Source of the DNA: CAWBAT01 sp046331665 | Lineage (GTDB): Bacteria; Acidobacteriota; Terriglobia; Versatilivoradales; Versatilivoraceae | Direction of reading: 5' to 3' | Assembly (NCBI GenBank): GCA_046331665.1 | Contig: JAXLQK010000032.1 | Coordinates: forward strand, 1 to 64,000 | Length of the DNA stretch: 64,000 bases | Shown: piece by piece, positions 53,313 to 63,046 of the stretch | Layout of the letters: every line of letters begins with the position of its first letter | Numbering within the stretch: the stretch's first letter is position 1 | Program-made: the position numbers and the translations under genes | Notes under the pieces: model-generated | Told to the model about the DNA's origin: nothing | What the model saw: only the letters and a program-made list of their open reading frames with translations | Database searches by the model: none

Positions 53313-53832
53313 GATCCGGCTCGTTTCCTTTTAGATAATTTTCCTTGTAGGCCAGATAATTGTGGGCGTAACGATCAATGCTCTGGACTTCGTCGTCCGT
53401 TAACTCCCGGACCACTTTCGCCGGGGACCCAAGAACCAGGCTTCGTGGAGGCACTTGGAGGCCCATCGTTACCAGCGCCCCGGCCCCCACAATCGATCCT
53501 GTGCCAATCACCACTTTATCCATGACGATCGCCCCCATGCCAATGAGGGAGTGAGATTCGATGGTGCAGCCATGAAGAATGACGCCGTGGGCAATCGTCA
53601 CATAGTCTCCGAGGAGGGTGGCATAGCGGTCCCGGGTCACATGCAGGATCGACCCGTCCTGAATGTTCGTGCACTGGCCGATGCGGATGTAATGCACATC
53701 GCCGCGGATTACCACATTGAACCAAACGCTGGAATGGTCACCAATCTCGACATCCCCGATCACCTGGGCACTCTCTTCGATCAAGACACCATCGCCAATT
53801 CTTGGATATTTCCCTAGATAGCCACGAATCAT
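53284..53832 (-). CDS. Gamma-class carbonic anhydrase-like hexapeptide-repeat protein
   Basis: A 182-residue left-handed beta-helix protein. It begins MIRGYLGKYPRIGDGVLIEE and contains the family core DVEIGDHSSVWFNVVIRGD, YIRIGQCTNIQDGSILHV, the ligand-bearing GHGVILHGCTI-type segment (IAHGVILHGCTIESHSLIG) and GAIVMDKVVIG. These three His positions bind metal in Cam/YrdA proteins. YrdA-like members are often of unproven activity. ATG at 53832 is favoured because homologues start near this point; an upstream start at 53883 adds 17 residues. It is first gene of a gamma-CA-hisS-aspS run. Confidence 0.88.
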   Translation of the reverse strand: MIRGYLGKYPRIGDGVLIEESAQVIGDVEIGDHSSVWFNVVIRGDVHYIRIGQCTNIQDGSILHVTRDRYATLLGDYVTIAHGVILHGCTIESHSLIGMGAIVMDKVVIGTGSIVGAGALVTMGLQVPPRSLVLGSPAKVVRELTDDEVQSIDRYAHNYLAYKENYLKGNEPDRDQGNQRHK

Positions 53833-54000
53833 TGGATTGAAAGGAGTGGAGGGATACCGAGAGTCACATGATCCATCACGCACCGGGGATTCTTAGAAGC
53901 AGGAGCCGGCGTCTGTTTAGCCATCCTTTGCTTTCGGCCGTGCCAGACGCCAGTCTTAAATTGCGGGCGACGCAGAAAGACTGCCGCAACAACTCCGTTC

Positions 54001-54630
54001 TTACTTCTTCACATATTTAACATACCGCGCTTCGATGCGACCCCAGTGCAGCTTGGAAAGGAAGTTATCGATGTACTTCGCCCGGCCCGGTCCATCCTTG
54101 TGATAGTAGGCGTGCTCAAACACATCGCAGGAAATCAGCGGGATACCTCCCCAAATGGCCCCGTATTGATGTTCGTCTACCAGCACGTTCAAGAGACGCT
54201 GTGAATACAGGCTGTCATACACCAAGAGCCCCCAACCGCTCAGTTTGGCAGAAACCGCTGCCGCCTTAAAATCAGCCTTCCACTGGTCAATCGATCCGTA
54301 TTCGGCCACCAGCGCAGCAGACAACTTGGGAGCCTTTGAAACATCACCGTCCCCGCCAAGCACTTCCCAATAAACATCATGGAGTAAGGCCCCGGCATGG
54401 TTCCAGGTGAAGCGGCGCTTCAGTTCCCCGATTTGGCTGTAATTCCCATTGGCCTTGGAACGGTCCGCAGTTTCCAGTTCCTTTTCAATATTATTGAGAA
54501 ACGTCACGTACCCTTTATGGTGCGTATTGTAATGCCAATCCGTTGTTTCCGGGGAAACCACTTCCTTCAATAATTCTTTCGCTTCTGCGTCCGAATACGG
54601 TCTTGGATTAAATTTCCATTCGTAGGCCAT
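54001..54630 (-). CDS. Superoxide dismutase, Fe/Mn type
   Basis: A 209-residue cytoplasmic enzyme that converts superoxide to peroxide and oxygen. The four metal ligands are visible: His in WHYNTHHKGYV, His in WNHAGALLHDVYW, and Asp and His in ISCDVFEHAYY. The segment after the last ligand (HKDGPGRAKYIDNFLSKLHW) differs from E. coli SodA/SodB (IDYRN) and matches a variant group, so metal preference is not predicted. The leader 54631-54880 probably holds its promoter; no Fur-like box was recognised. It is monocistronic. Confidence 0.93.
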   Translation of the reverse strand: MAYEWKFNPRPYSDAEAKELLKEVVSPETTDWHYNTHHKGYVTFLNNIEKELETADRSKANGNYSQIGELKRRFTWNHAGALLHDVYWEVLGGDGDVSKAPKLSAALVAEYGSIDQWKADFKAAAVSAKLSGWGLLVYDSLYSQRLLNVLVDEHQYGAIWGGIPLISCDVFEHAYYHKDGPGRAKYIDNFLSKLHWGRIEARYVKYVKK

Positions 54631-54880
54631 TTCAATGTCTCCTTTATGAACAGCGTGTCTGAATAATGATTAATCGGGACCCGTTCCCTGCTCACCGCGA
54701 CGAAAAGAGTCCGTGGAATCCATCGGGTATATTAATGACGGAACTACGGAGTGTCAACTTAGCCCCAGCGAGCGCGACGTCACGGCGCCCGACCTGCCAG
54801 CCTCCAGGTTATCCGGTACTCCCTGCCATCAGCCCGGCCGGGCCCTCAAGCGGGTTCTGGCATCTCCCGCCTCTCCGGCC

Positions 54881-55878
54881 TCAATACGCCCAACGAAGTA
54901 GGGAAGCACCCACGGTAAATCCAGCTCCAACGGACGCGAGAAGCACCAAGTCCCCTTTCTTGAGCCGCTTCTCCGCAACGGCGTCCTGCATGGCCAGGGG
55001 AATGGTGGCCGCGGTCGTGTTCCCATACTTGTGAATATTGATCACCACCTGCTCATCGCGAAGCCCCAGGCGCTCTGCCGTCCCGCGGATGATTCGGATA
55101 TTGGCCTGATGAGGAATCAGCAGGCCGACATCAGCCGGCGAATATTCGTTCCGTTCCAAAATCACGCGGCTAATCTCTTCCATTTTGCGGGTTGCATACT
55201 TGAAGACCGCCGGACCATCCTGTTTGACATAATGGAGCCTCTTTTTCACGGTATCGCAACTCGGGGGCAATAAACTGCCTCCCGCCGGCATGTTGAGACA
55301 AGGCGCTCCGGCTCCTTCCACCTCGTGGTAGAAGTCGAGAATGGAATGCGACTTGTCCTTGGCTGGCTCCAACAGCACCGCCCCGGCCCCATCTCCGAAA
55401 ATCACGCAAGTGGCACGGTCTTCATAGTCGATGATGCTTGACATCTTGTCGGCGCCGACCACGACGACCCGGGAATGGGTCCCGGCCGCCACGAAGGCAT
55501 GTCCAACGGATAATCCAAAAACAAACCCGCAACAGGCTGCTGAAAGATCAAATCCCCAAGTCTTCGGTATCCCGAGCTTGTCCTGAACCAAACATGCGGT
55601 CGAAGGAAAAAACATATCAGGGGTTACCGTGGCGACAATCAAGAGATCAATGGAGGCTGGTTCAATCCCCGTGTTTTGACAGAGCCGCTTCACGGCCTCC
55701 ACAGCCATGTCCGAAGTTCCCTTCCCCTTTTCAAGTAGCCGCCGCTCGGATATCCCGGTCCGCTGCAGAATCCAGCTATCATCGGTATCCACCATCTCCG
55801 CCAAGTCATGATTCGTAAGAATCGCTCGGGAACGTAACACCCTATTCCACTAATCTGCACCGGACAAACCGAATTCAT
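54881..55878 (-). CDS. fabH: 3-oxoacyl-ACP synthase III (KAS III), N-terminus frameshifted
   Basis: The main frame (from 55840) carries TDDSWILQRTGI, the catalytic Cys in DLSAACCGFVFGL, His in LIPHQANIRI and Asn in HKYGNTTAATIP, plus the C-terminal GAGFTVGASLLRW. The usual first 18 residues are missing from it but occur in the next frame: ATG 55878 reads MNSVCPVQISGIGCYVPER, preceded by GGGAG. One missing base near 55815-55825 would give YVPER-L-TNHDLAEM, the canonical join. KAS III starts fatty-acid chains from acetyl-CoA and malonyl-ACP. No other fab gene is adjacent. All catalytic residues are intact in the readable part. Confidence 0.88.
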
Positions 55879-56334
55879 CGAGGAAATTCTCCCTTATATT
55901 CGTTCTGCTTCCCTGGTAGAGGAGGTACTGGGCAAGCGAGCCGACCTATCTTATGGCAAGCCTCCATAAATGTAAACGTCTGGAATACAAACAGAAGCGT
56001 GCAGGAGGATTGGTTTTGACTCCCGAATCGATAGTATGATATCAATTCCTTCAGTGGCAGGAAGCTCGACCTGCTGGCAAATGATTGACAAAAGCCTGTT
56101 TTTGCGGGCAAATCGGCAGTCCGGTCAAAGACGCCGAATGGGACCATCAGCGGATCCCCATGGATCGCTCCCGAGGTTATTTATCTTCCCTTTACGATCA
56201 AGATTTGATGGCAACCTCTCCCCGCGAGTCTTTACGACCCGATGAAACACTCTCAACCGTCGCTTTGGTCGAGCCCAATCGTACTCCTGTTGTGTTTGTC
56301 AGCCTATTGAAGGTTGGGAGTCATCAAAACTATC
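55879..56334. other. 456-base region between fabH and the DUF2203 gene
   Basis: This divergent gap shows no recognised gene. A 68-codon plus-strand frame starting ATG 56161 (MDRSRGYLSSLYDQ) overlaps the DUF2203 start and has no ribosome site or family pattern. No tRNA or riboswitch consensus was found. Promoters for fabH and the DUF2203 gene must lie here. Confidence 0.4.
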
Positions 56335-56715
56335 ATGGATTTCGATCGGCTATTTTCTGTCAATGAGGCAAATGCCCTGCTCCCGAGGCTCCGCGAGTTG
56401 CTGGCACAAGTGAGAGTCGAACGGGAACGTCTCCTCTCTCTCCAACCGGAGATTGAAAAGGCTCAGAGCCTGCATATCTACGACTGGGGGACCCCCCGAG
56501 GCGCTGAATATATCGGGATTGTTGAAGCTTATCAGAGCGCGGTCAAGAGCATCGAGGAATTAGGGGTGCTGGTGAAGGACCTGGACATCGGGTTATGCGA
56601 CTTCCCGCATAAGATGGGAGGGAAAGTGGTCTTCTTGTGCTGGAAGCAGGATGAGGACGAAGTTGCCTGGTGGCATGATCTTGAGGCTGGCTTCGGCGGG
56701 CGCCAGCCTCTTTGA
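56335..56715 (+). CDS. DUF2203 domain protein
   Basis: A 126-residue protein starting MDFDRLFSVNEANALLPRL, the DUF2203 signature, followed by a heptad-rich helix (LLAQVRVERERLLSLQPEIE). The second half has GVLVKDLDIGLCDFPHKMGG and ends VFLCWKQDEDEVAWWHDLEA with GFGGRQPL, all typical of the family. It is a soluble, probably dimeric cytoplasmic protein of unknown function found in many Gram-positive and Acidobacteriota genomes. TTG at 56314 is an alternative upstream start. It is convergent with murB, 31 bases away. Confidence 0.85.
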   Translation: MDFDRLFSVNEANALLPRLRELLAQVRVERERLLSLQPEIEKAQSLHIYDWGTPRGAEYIGIVEAYQSAVKSIEELGVLVKDLDIGLCDFPHKMGGKVVFLCWKQDEDEVAWWHDLEAGFGGRQPL

Positions 56716-56746
56716 TTACGGGAATGCTATTTCAGCGCACTCGAGT

Positions 56747-57661
56747 TCAAGACTCAAATCCGATAAGTTCCTGTTCCATTTCCAGCTCGATGCCGTAATG
56801 CGCTTTCACCTCTGCCTGGATAAACCGGATGAGAGCAAGTACGTCAGAGGCCCTGGCGTTGCCCAGGTTGACAATGATCCCTGCATGTTTTGGTGAGATT
56901 TGCGCTTCGCCCATCTTCGTCCCTTTTAGTCCCAGGTCTTCGATAAGTTTTCCGACATAATGCCCAGGGGGACGCTTGAAAACGCTGCCCGCCGTAGGAA
57001 ATTGCCATGGCTGTTTCTCATGGCGCTGGGCCAGCGTCTCATGACGAATCTTGAAGAGCCTTTCCTTATCGCCCTTGGGGAATTCAAAAGTGCCTCCCAG
57101 AATGATGTGATTCCTTATCGCCGGGGCACTGCGATAGCTGAATCCTACTTCTCGTTTATTCAGGATCCGGTGCTCCCCGTTTTCGTCCAGGCATTCCACG
57201 CTTAACAAAAAGTCCGAGATCTCGGCTCCGAAAGCTCCGGCATTCATGCGCAGCGCCCCCCCTAGTGTTCCCGGGATTCCCGAGAGCTTTTCGAGGCCAG
57301 CCAGACCGCGCTTCAGGCACTTCACAACCAAAGAATCCAGCACCAGTCCAGCTCCCGCGCGAACTTCTAGACCGTTGAGCTCAAGCTGATTGAAATTCTT
57401 CAAGTGGATGGCCACGCCATCGAATCCGGCATCGGAGCTTAGCACATTGGCTCCTCCTCCAAGCACAAACCAGCGGATCCGATGCTTTCGCAAAAGAGTC
57501 AGGACTAATTGCAGCTCCTGGAGATCAGCGGGGCAGGCCAAAACCCGCACGGGACCACCAATACAATACGTCGTCCAGTGCTTCAACGGTTCTGCCTCTA
57601 AAATCTCTCCCCTGAACCGTCCAGCCAGTCCGACCTTGAGAATTTCGACCCAATGACTCAT
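56747..57661 (-). CDS. murB: UDP-N-acetylenolpyruvoylglucosamine reductase
   Basis: A 304-residue FAD enzyme that reduces UDP-GlcNAc-enolpyruvate to UDP-MurNAc in peptidoglycan synthesis. FAD-binding blocks are TTYCIGGPVRVLA, VLGGGANVLSSDAGFDG and GLEKLSGIPGTLGGALRMNA. The catalytic Ser is in TAGSVFKRPPG, and KLIEDLGLKG with SPKHAGIIVNLGNA are the C-terminal signatures. Length and lack of the YSRLT insertion indicate the type II (Gram-positive-like) form. It is not in an mur/fts cluster here; the neighbours are DUF2203 and an empty gap. Confidence 0.95.
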   Translation of the reverse strand: MSHWVEILKVGLAGRFRGEILEAEPLKHWTTYCIGGPVRVLACPADLQELQLVLTLLRKHRIRWFVLGGGANVLSSDAGFDGVAIHLKNFNQLELNGLEVRAGAGLVLDSLVVKCLKRGLAGLEKLSGIPGTLGGALRMNAGAFGAEISDFLLSVECLDENGEHRILNKREVGFSYRSAPAIRNHIILGGTFEFPKGDKERLFKIRHETLAQRHEKQPWQFPTAGSVFKRPPGHYVGKLIEDLGLKGTKMGEAQISPKHAGIIVNLGNARASDVLALIRFIQAEVKAHYGIELEMEQELIGFES

Positions 57662-57992
57662 AAGAGAACCCGTTCCAGAGACAAGGAAGTGCCTGCCAGG
57701 GCTTCCACTCTACCCGTTTTCGCTGAATCCTTCTTTAAGTAATCGGCAAGTCGCCCCGTGAACTGGTCCTATAGGGAGCAAAGAAATCACTTCGAGCCCG
57801 GCTTCGATGAGGCAGTCGATTGCCTCAATAGAATTTTTCATCATCTCAGAGCCACAGAGCCAACACCATAGGCACACATCCACAAGCAATGAAGGGCCCC
57901 CATTTATTACATTACTGTGACAAATGGCCAAGACCCAATGCTTATGCTATTGAATTGATTCAATTGGTTCAATTCTCATTTTTCCTCAATGG
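57662..57992. other. 331-base region before the cytochrome gene
   Basis: A possible minus-strand frame ends at 57710; from an ATG at about 57844 it would give a 44-residue peptide (MKNSIEAIDCLIEAG, LEVISLLPIGPVHGATC) of natural-looking composition but no known family. It may be a remnant or chance. Near 57950 TTGAATTGATTCAATTGG forms a short AT-rich palindrome just upstream of the cytochrome gene. Confidence 0.3.
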
Positions 57993-60908
57993 ATGTGCTC
58001 GATGAAGCTGAGTAAATTCTTGTTTGTTGCGCTCATGGTCTTGATTCTCAACAGCGCATATCTTTGGCCTATCGCGGAACCCACTCTTTTCTATCTCTTT
58101 AATTTGGCTTTTCACCTCATTTTGGGGTCTCTGCTGGTCGGGTTCGTGGTGTATTTCCTGCGAAAGAACTATTCTCGGCTTTCTTCGCTATCCAGAGCGG
58201 GGCTGTTCCTCTTCCTGGTCGCCTCGCTTCCCGCCTTTGTCCTCATGAAGATTGGGGCATTGACCCCGTACCGCTGGATTTTGAAGCTCCACATCGCTCT
58301 GGCTATTATTTCGGTCCTTGTGTTGGGACTGGCATTGCGATCATTTTTTGCCCGCCCGGTATCTGGTACGACCGAATTCTTCAAGCCGATAGGGCGAATT
58401 TATGGGATGGCGTTGCTAGCTCTTTTCCTGTTTCCGGCAGGGGTGAAAACCTATCATCACTTCTTCCCGGACCCCTGGGACCGCATTGAAAATCCGATGA
58501 CCGCGCCCCTTTCGATGAAAGACGAAGGTGGAGGGCAACAAAGCCCCTTTTACCCCTCTTCGGCAAACACCACCACTGGGAAAACTATTCCATCCAATTT
58601 CTTCATGACCTCCGAGACTTGCAAGCGGTGTCATGCAGATATTTATGAACAGTGGAATTCGTCCATGCATCATTTTTCATCGTTTAATAACCAATGGTAC
58701 CGGAAATCGATCGAGTACATGCAGGATACGGTTGGGGTGGAACCCTCCAAGTGGTGTGCCGGCTGCCATGATCACGCCGTTTTTTTCAACGGCAAGTTCG
58801 ACACTCCGATCAAACAACAAATCAATACGGCAGAAGCGCAAGCCGGTCTGGCTTGTACCTCATGCCACTCGATAGTGAAGGTCAAGGACACGATGGGGAA
58901 TGGAGGCTTTGTTATCGAGTATCCGCCTTTGCATGACATGGCCACCAGCAGTAACAAGTGGGTCGAATGGGTGCACGATTTTCTGGTGAAAGTAGATCCG
59001 GAACCTCACAAGAAAGTTTTCATGAAGCCCTTTCACCGGGAGAACACGGCCCAGATGTGTTCCTCCTGCCATAAAGTCCATTTGGATGTTCCCGTCAATG
59101 CCTATCGCTGGCAACGCGGGTTCAACGATTATGACAATTGGCAGGCTAGCGGCGTCTCGGGGCAGGGAGCGCGATCTTTCTATTACCCTAAACAATCCAT
59201 GAAGTGCGTCGATTGTCACATGCCGCTGGTTCCGTCCAATGACCTGGGAAACATCAATGGCAAGGTTCATTCGCATCGCTTTCCCGCAGCCAACACGGCA
59301 GTCCCCCTTGCCAATCAAGACCAGAAGCAGTTGGAAACGGTCATGGAATTCCTGAAGAACAAGCATGTCTCCATAGACATTTTTGCGATGTCCCGTTCTC
59401 AGACTTCAGTCAAAGAGGGAGAAGAGACTCCAGGGAAGAAAGCCTCGGACTCGTTGCAACTGTCAAGCACCTTCGCCATCGGCGAAGAGTCCGAGTCCTT
59501 CGGCGCGGCCAGCGCGACAATGGCTCCAGCCGCTGAATTTTTGGCTCCGCTCGATCGCATTTCTCCAGTGGCTCGGCGCGGGGATTCAGTCCGCATCGAT
59601 GTGGTCGCAAGAACTCGCACCGTAGGTCACTTTTTCCCCGGAGGAACGGTTGATGCTTTCGATGTGTGGATGGAACTTCAGGCCGTCGACGATAAGGGGC
59701 GCGTGGTGTTTTGGAGCGGGAAAGTAGAAGACGGAGGACGTGGTCCCGTGGAATCGGGCGCTCACTTTTACCGGTCTTATCTGTTGGACGAACGCGGAAA
59801 CCATATCAACAAGCGCAACGCTTGGGCTGCTCGCTCGGTCCTTTATGTCCGGTTGATTCCTCCGGGAGCAGCCGACACAGCACATTTCCGCTTAACTATT
59901 CCCAGGGATGCCGGAGACCGTCTGTTCTTGAAGGCAAAGCTCAATTATCGCAAATTCGCCTGGTGGAATACCCAGTGGGCTTATGCCGGAGTCCGGGACC
60001 CGATTCATAGCGGATTTGGACTCGACAAGGGTTACGACGACGGCAGTTGGATCTTCAAAGGGGACCTTGCGCAGGTATCGGGGAAACTGAAAGAAATTCC
60101 TGACCTTCCCATCATCACGATGGCTGAGGACCAAAAGGAGATCCGGATTGTTGATAAGAATGCCCCCTTGCCGGAAATGAAATCCGTTTACTCCAAGGAC
60201 GATCTTTTCCGTTGGAACGATTACGGAATCGGATTACTGTTACAGGGGGATCTGAAGGCCGCCGAGGCCGTCTTCATGCGGGTCACTGAAATTGATCCCA
60301 ATTATGCCGACGGATGGGTGAATATCGGCCGGGTTCGGGTTCAGGAAGGAAATATTACAGGCGCCCAGGAAGCGCTCCAAAAAGCACTAGCCGTTGACGG
60401 CGAACTGGCCAAGACGCATTACTTTTATGCGTTGACTTTGAAAACTCAGGGGAAATATGACGAGGCGCTGGCCCATTTGCGCAAGGCTCTCTCCAAATAT
60501 CCTCGCGACCGGGTCGTACGGAATCAAGCCGGCCGAATTCTGTTTCTGAATCGTCGCTACGCTGAAGCGATTCAGGAGTTCCAGGAAACCTTGAAGGTCG
60601 ATCCGGAAGACCTTCAGGCCCACTACAATTTGATGCTTTGCTACCAGGGTCTGGGAAATGCTGAAATGGCCGAACGTGAACGCAAACTCTATCTGCGATT
60701 CAAGGCAGACGAATCGGCACAATTCATCACAGGTCCCGTTCGGCTGCGTCATCCGGAAGCGAATAATGAGCGCCTTCCTATTCATGAACACACATCCGTT
60801 CCGCTGGAAAATCAAAAACCCCCGGCTCCCTCGGCTCGGTCTGAGTCCAAACAGCTTGCCCACTGGAAAGACGAGGGATCCACGGCCTCAATGCCCAAAG
60901 AGCGCTGA
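57993..60908 (+). CDS. Membrane-anchored pentaheme cytochrome c with C-terminal TPR
   Basis: A 971-residue protein. About four membrane helices occupy residues 5-160 (CPR-like LFLFLVASLPAFVLMKIGAL and others). A periplasmic cytochrome domain follows with five CxxCH heme sites at Cys210 (CKRCH), 255 (CAGCH), 288 (CTSCH), 356 (CSSCH) and 405 (CVDCH), reminiscent of cytochrome c-554/NrfA-type multihemes. A beta-rich middle (about 500-700) precedes at least three TPR units (about 740-880; YADGWVNIGRVRVQEG, KTHYFYALTLKTQGKYDEAL). A Pro-rich tail ends the protein. It likely moves electrons across the periplasm while the TPR recruits partners. The CRTAC1 gene follows within 50-110 bases. Confidence 0.88.
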   Translation: MCSMKLSKFLFVALMVLILNSAYLWPIAEPTLFYLFNLAFHLILGSLLVGFVVYFLRKNYSRLSSLSRAGLFLFLVASLPAFVLMKIGALTPYRWILKLHIALAIISVLVLGLALRSFFARPVSGTTEFFKPIGRIYGMALLALFLFPAGVKTYHHFFPDPWDRIENPMTAPLSMKDEGGGQQSPFYPSSANTTTGKTIPSNFFMTSETCKRCHADIYEQWNSSMHHFSSFNNQWYRKSIEYMQDTVGVEPSKWCAGCHDHAVFFNGKFDTPIKQQINTAEAQAGLACTSCHSIVKVKDTMGNGGFVIEYPPLHDMATSSNKWVEWVHDFLVKVDPEPHKKVFMKPFHRENTAQMCSSCHKVHLDVPVNAYRWQRGFNDYDNWQASGVSGQGARSFYYPKQSMKCVDCHMPLVPSNDLGNINGKVHSHRFPAANTAVPLANQDQKQLETVMEFLKNKHVSIDIFAMSRSQTSVKEGEETPGKKASDSLQLSSTFAIGEESESFGAASATMAPAAEFLAPLDRISPVARRGDSVRIDVVARTRTVGHFFPGGTVDAFDVWMELQAVDDKGRVVFWSGKVEDGGRGPVESGAHFYRSYLLDERGNHINKRNAWAARSVLYVRLIPPGAADTAHFRLTIPRDAGDRLFLKAKLNYRKFAWWNTQWAYAGVRDPIHSGFGLDKGYDDGSWIFKGDLAQVSGKLKEIPDLPIITMAEDQKEIRIVDKNAPLPEMKSVYSKDDLFRWNDYGIGLLLQGDLKAAEAVFMRVTEIDPNYADGWVNIGRVRVQEGNITGAQEALQKALAVDGELAKTHYFYALTLKTQGKYDEALAHLRKALSKYPRDRVVRNQAGRILFLNRRYAEAIQEFQETLKVDPEDLQAHYNLMLCYQGLGNAEMAERERKLYLRFKADESAQFITGPVRLRHPEANNERLPIHEHTSVPLENQKPPAPSARSESKQLAHWKDEGSTASMPKER

Positions 60909-60954
60909 AAAAGGAAATGCTCCCTCTTTATCATTGCAAGAAAGGAATTATCCG

Positions 60955-62705
60955 GTGAGCCCTTATTCCCTTCCATCCACAAAGAAGGCTTTACGGCTTT
61001 CGGCCGCATTATTTTTCTCGTGATCCTGATGCCGTCGGCCCAAAATGACACCAAGCACGCCAATACCAAGCCTCAGCCTCCAGCGTTTCCGGTTCAACTA
61101 CGGGACATTACCCGGCAGGCCGGTATTCTCTTTGTGCACAATACCGGAGGTTTTGGCAAAAAGTATCTCCCCGAAACGATGGGAGCCGGTTGCGCTTTTA
61201 TCGACTATAACAACGACGGATGGCAGGACATCATTCTGATGAATGGAATGGACTGGCCAGGGCACAAGCGCCGCAGCAGTTTTCCTGCCCTATACCGGAA
61301 TAACAAAAATGGGACTTTTACCGACGTCACCCGGGAAGCCGGCCTCGCCGTCGAAATGTATGGCATGGGAGTGGCGATCGGCGATTTCGACAATGATGGC
61401 TGGGACGATATTTTCATGACGGCGCTGGGTCCAGATCATCTTTTCAAAAACCTTGGCAATGGAAAATTCGTTGAAGTCACGCAAAAAGCCGGCCTGGACA
61501 ACACGGATTACGGATCCAGTGCCGCCTGGTTCGACTACGACAAGGACGGCGATCTGGATCTCTTTGTGTGCAACTACGTCCAATGGACACCGCAAACCGA
61601 TATCTATTGTTCGCTGGATGGCGTCAACAAATCCTATTGCACTCCAGAGAGTTACAAAGGAGTCTCCTGCCGTCTGTATCAGAATCAAGGAAATGGAAAG
61701 TTCTTGGACGTCACCCAGAAGGCCGGTGTCTTGGACCCTACCAGCAAAGCTCTGGGCGTGGCTGTCTTCGACGCCAATAATGATGGCTGGCCGGATTTAG
61801 TCGTGGCCAATGACACGCAGCCTAACAAGCTCTACATCAACAACAAGAATGGCACCTTTACCGAAAAAGGCGTCCCCGCGGGAATCGCTTTCAGCGAAGA
61901 TGGGACCGTCCGCGGAGCGATGGGGATTGACGCAGTGGATTACGATGGATCGGGATCGGCCAGTTTATTAATCGCCAACTTCTCGAACGAGATGCTGAAT
62001 CTTTATCATAACGAGGGTGGGAAAGGCTTGTTTGTCGATGAGGCTCCGACTTCGGCCGTCGGCCAGGCCAGCCTCTTGACGCTGGCTTTCGGTTGCTTCT
62101 TCTTCGACCTCGATTTGGATGGACGGCCGGATATCTTCGTCGCCAACGGACACGTCGAAAATGACATCAATAAGGTTCAAAAAAGGGTCACCTATGCGCA
62201 GCCGCCTTTGCTCTTTCAGAATCGCGGGAACAAGCAGTTTGTGGAGATTTCTCAACTGGTCGGCCCAGCCATGCGCGTGGCCCGTGTTGCCCGGGGAGCT
62301 GCCTTTGGCGACATCGACAATGATGGCGACCTGGATATTCTCATCACGATCAACGGAGGCCCCGCCGTTCTGCTTCGTAATGACGGAGGGAACGCCAACC
62401 ACTACCTGAGAGTAAAGACCGTTGGAACCAAGAGCAATCGAGACGGCATTGGCGCCGTGGTCCGGCTAAAGCTTCCCTCGGGAAATCCTTGGTTGACTGT
62501 CAAGAGCGGAGGCAGTTACTGCTCTCAAAGCGAATTGCCCGTCACTTTTGGTTTGGGAAATCTCGATCGGGTTCCCATGATGGAAGTTAACTGGCCAAGC
62601 GGGGTTGTCGACCGAATCTCAAACGTGGCAGCCAATCAGTCTGTGGTCATCAAAGAAGGGAGCGGCCACGCAGAACCATGGACACCCGCCAAGCCTGCCA
62701 AGTAA
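60955..62705 (+). CDS. CRTAC1-family protein (FG-GAP/VCBS plus ASPIC/UnbV), start frameshifted
   Basis: The clear frame runs from GTG 61020 to 62705. It has repeated calcium-binding FG-GAP units (DYNNDGWQDI, DFDNDGWDDIF, DYDKDGDLDLF, DANNDGWPDL, DLDLDGRPDIF, DIDNDGDLDIL) forming a seven-blade beta-propeller. The C-terminal ASPIC/UnbV domain contains GIGAVVRLKLPSG and VNWPSGVVDRI. A better start is GTG 60955, with AAAGGAATT upstream, reading MSPYSLPSTKKALRLSAALF. This becomes a complete signal peptide with VILMPSA if the T5 run at 61012-61016 had one more T. The protein is probably periplasmic or surface-located and co-transcribed with the cytochrome gene. Function is unknown. Confidence 0.88.
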
Positions 62706-62757
62706 GTATCCAAGACGTCCAGCGTTTCTATCTCCCGCCATTAAGCCGAAAGTTGAA

Positions 62758-62778
62758 GCCGGGGTCGCTGACCCCGGC
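62758..62778. repeat. Perfect GC hairpin GCCGGGGTC-GCT-GACCCCGGC
   Basis: A 9-bp perfect inverted repeat with a 3-base loop, 53 bases after the CRTAC1 stop in the 341-base gap 62706-63046. It lacks a T run, so it is not a classical terminator; it may be a REP-type palindrome or attenuator. Nothing else is recognised in the gap, apart from AAAGGA at 63035-63040 before the next gene. Confidence 0.5.
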
Positions 62779-63046
62779 CTAGGGACCAGGGCCAGCGGTC
62801 TTGGCTACGGACAAGGAGTGGGCTTTTTGAGGTAGATCCCCGGCATATGGCCATCCACTCCATGTTAAAATGGGAGCGTTTCTTAGTGGCACCGGATGTA
62901 ACCGACCAGTCATTTGGAATCATTGCTGTCAAACGGTACTGGTGCTTTACCCGAATCATCCATTTTCCACCTGTCATCGTCTCACGACTTATTAAATGAC
63001 CATCGACTTTGGAAGAGTTCGCATGATCCACTGAAAGGACAACGGC

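Noticed and set aside
56085..56366. Small plus-strand frame upstream of the DUF2203 gene
   Set aside because: Overlaps the DUF2203 start out of frame and shows no recognisable features.
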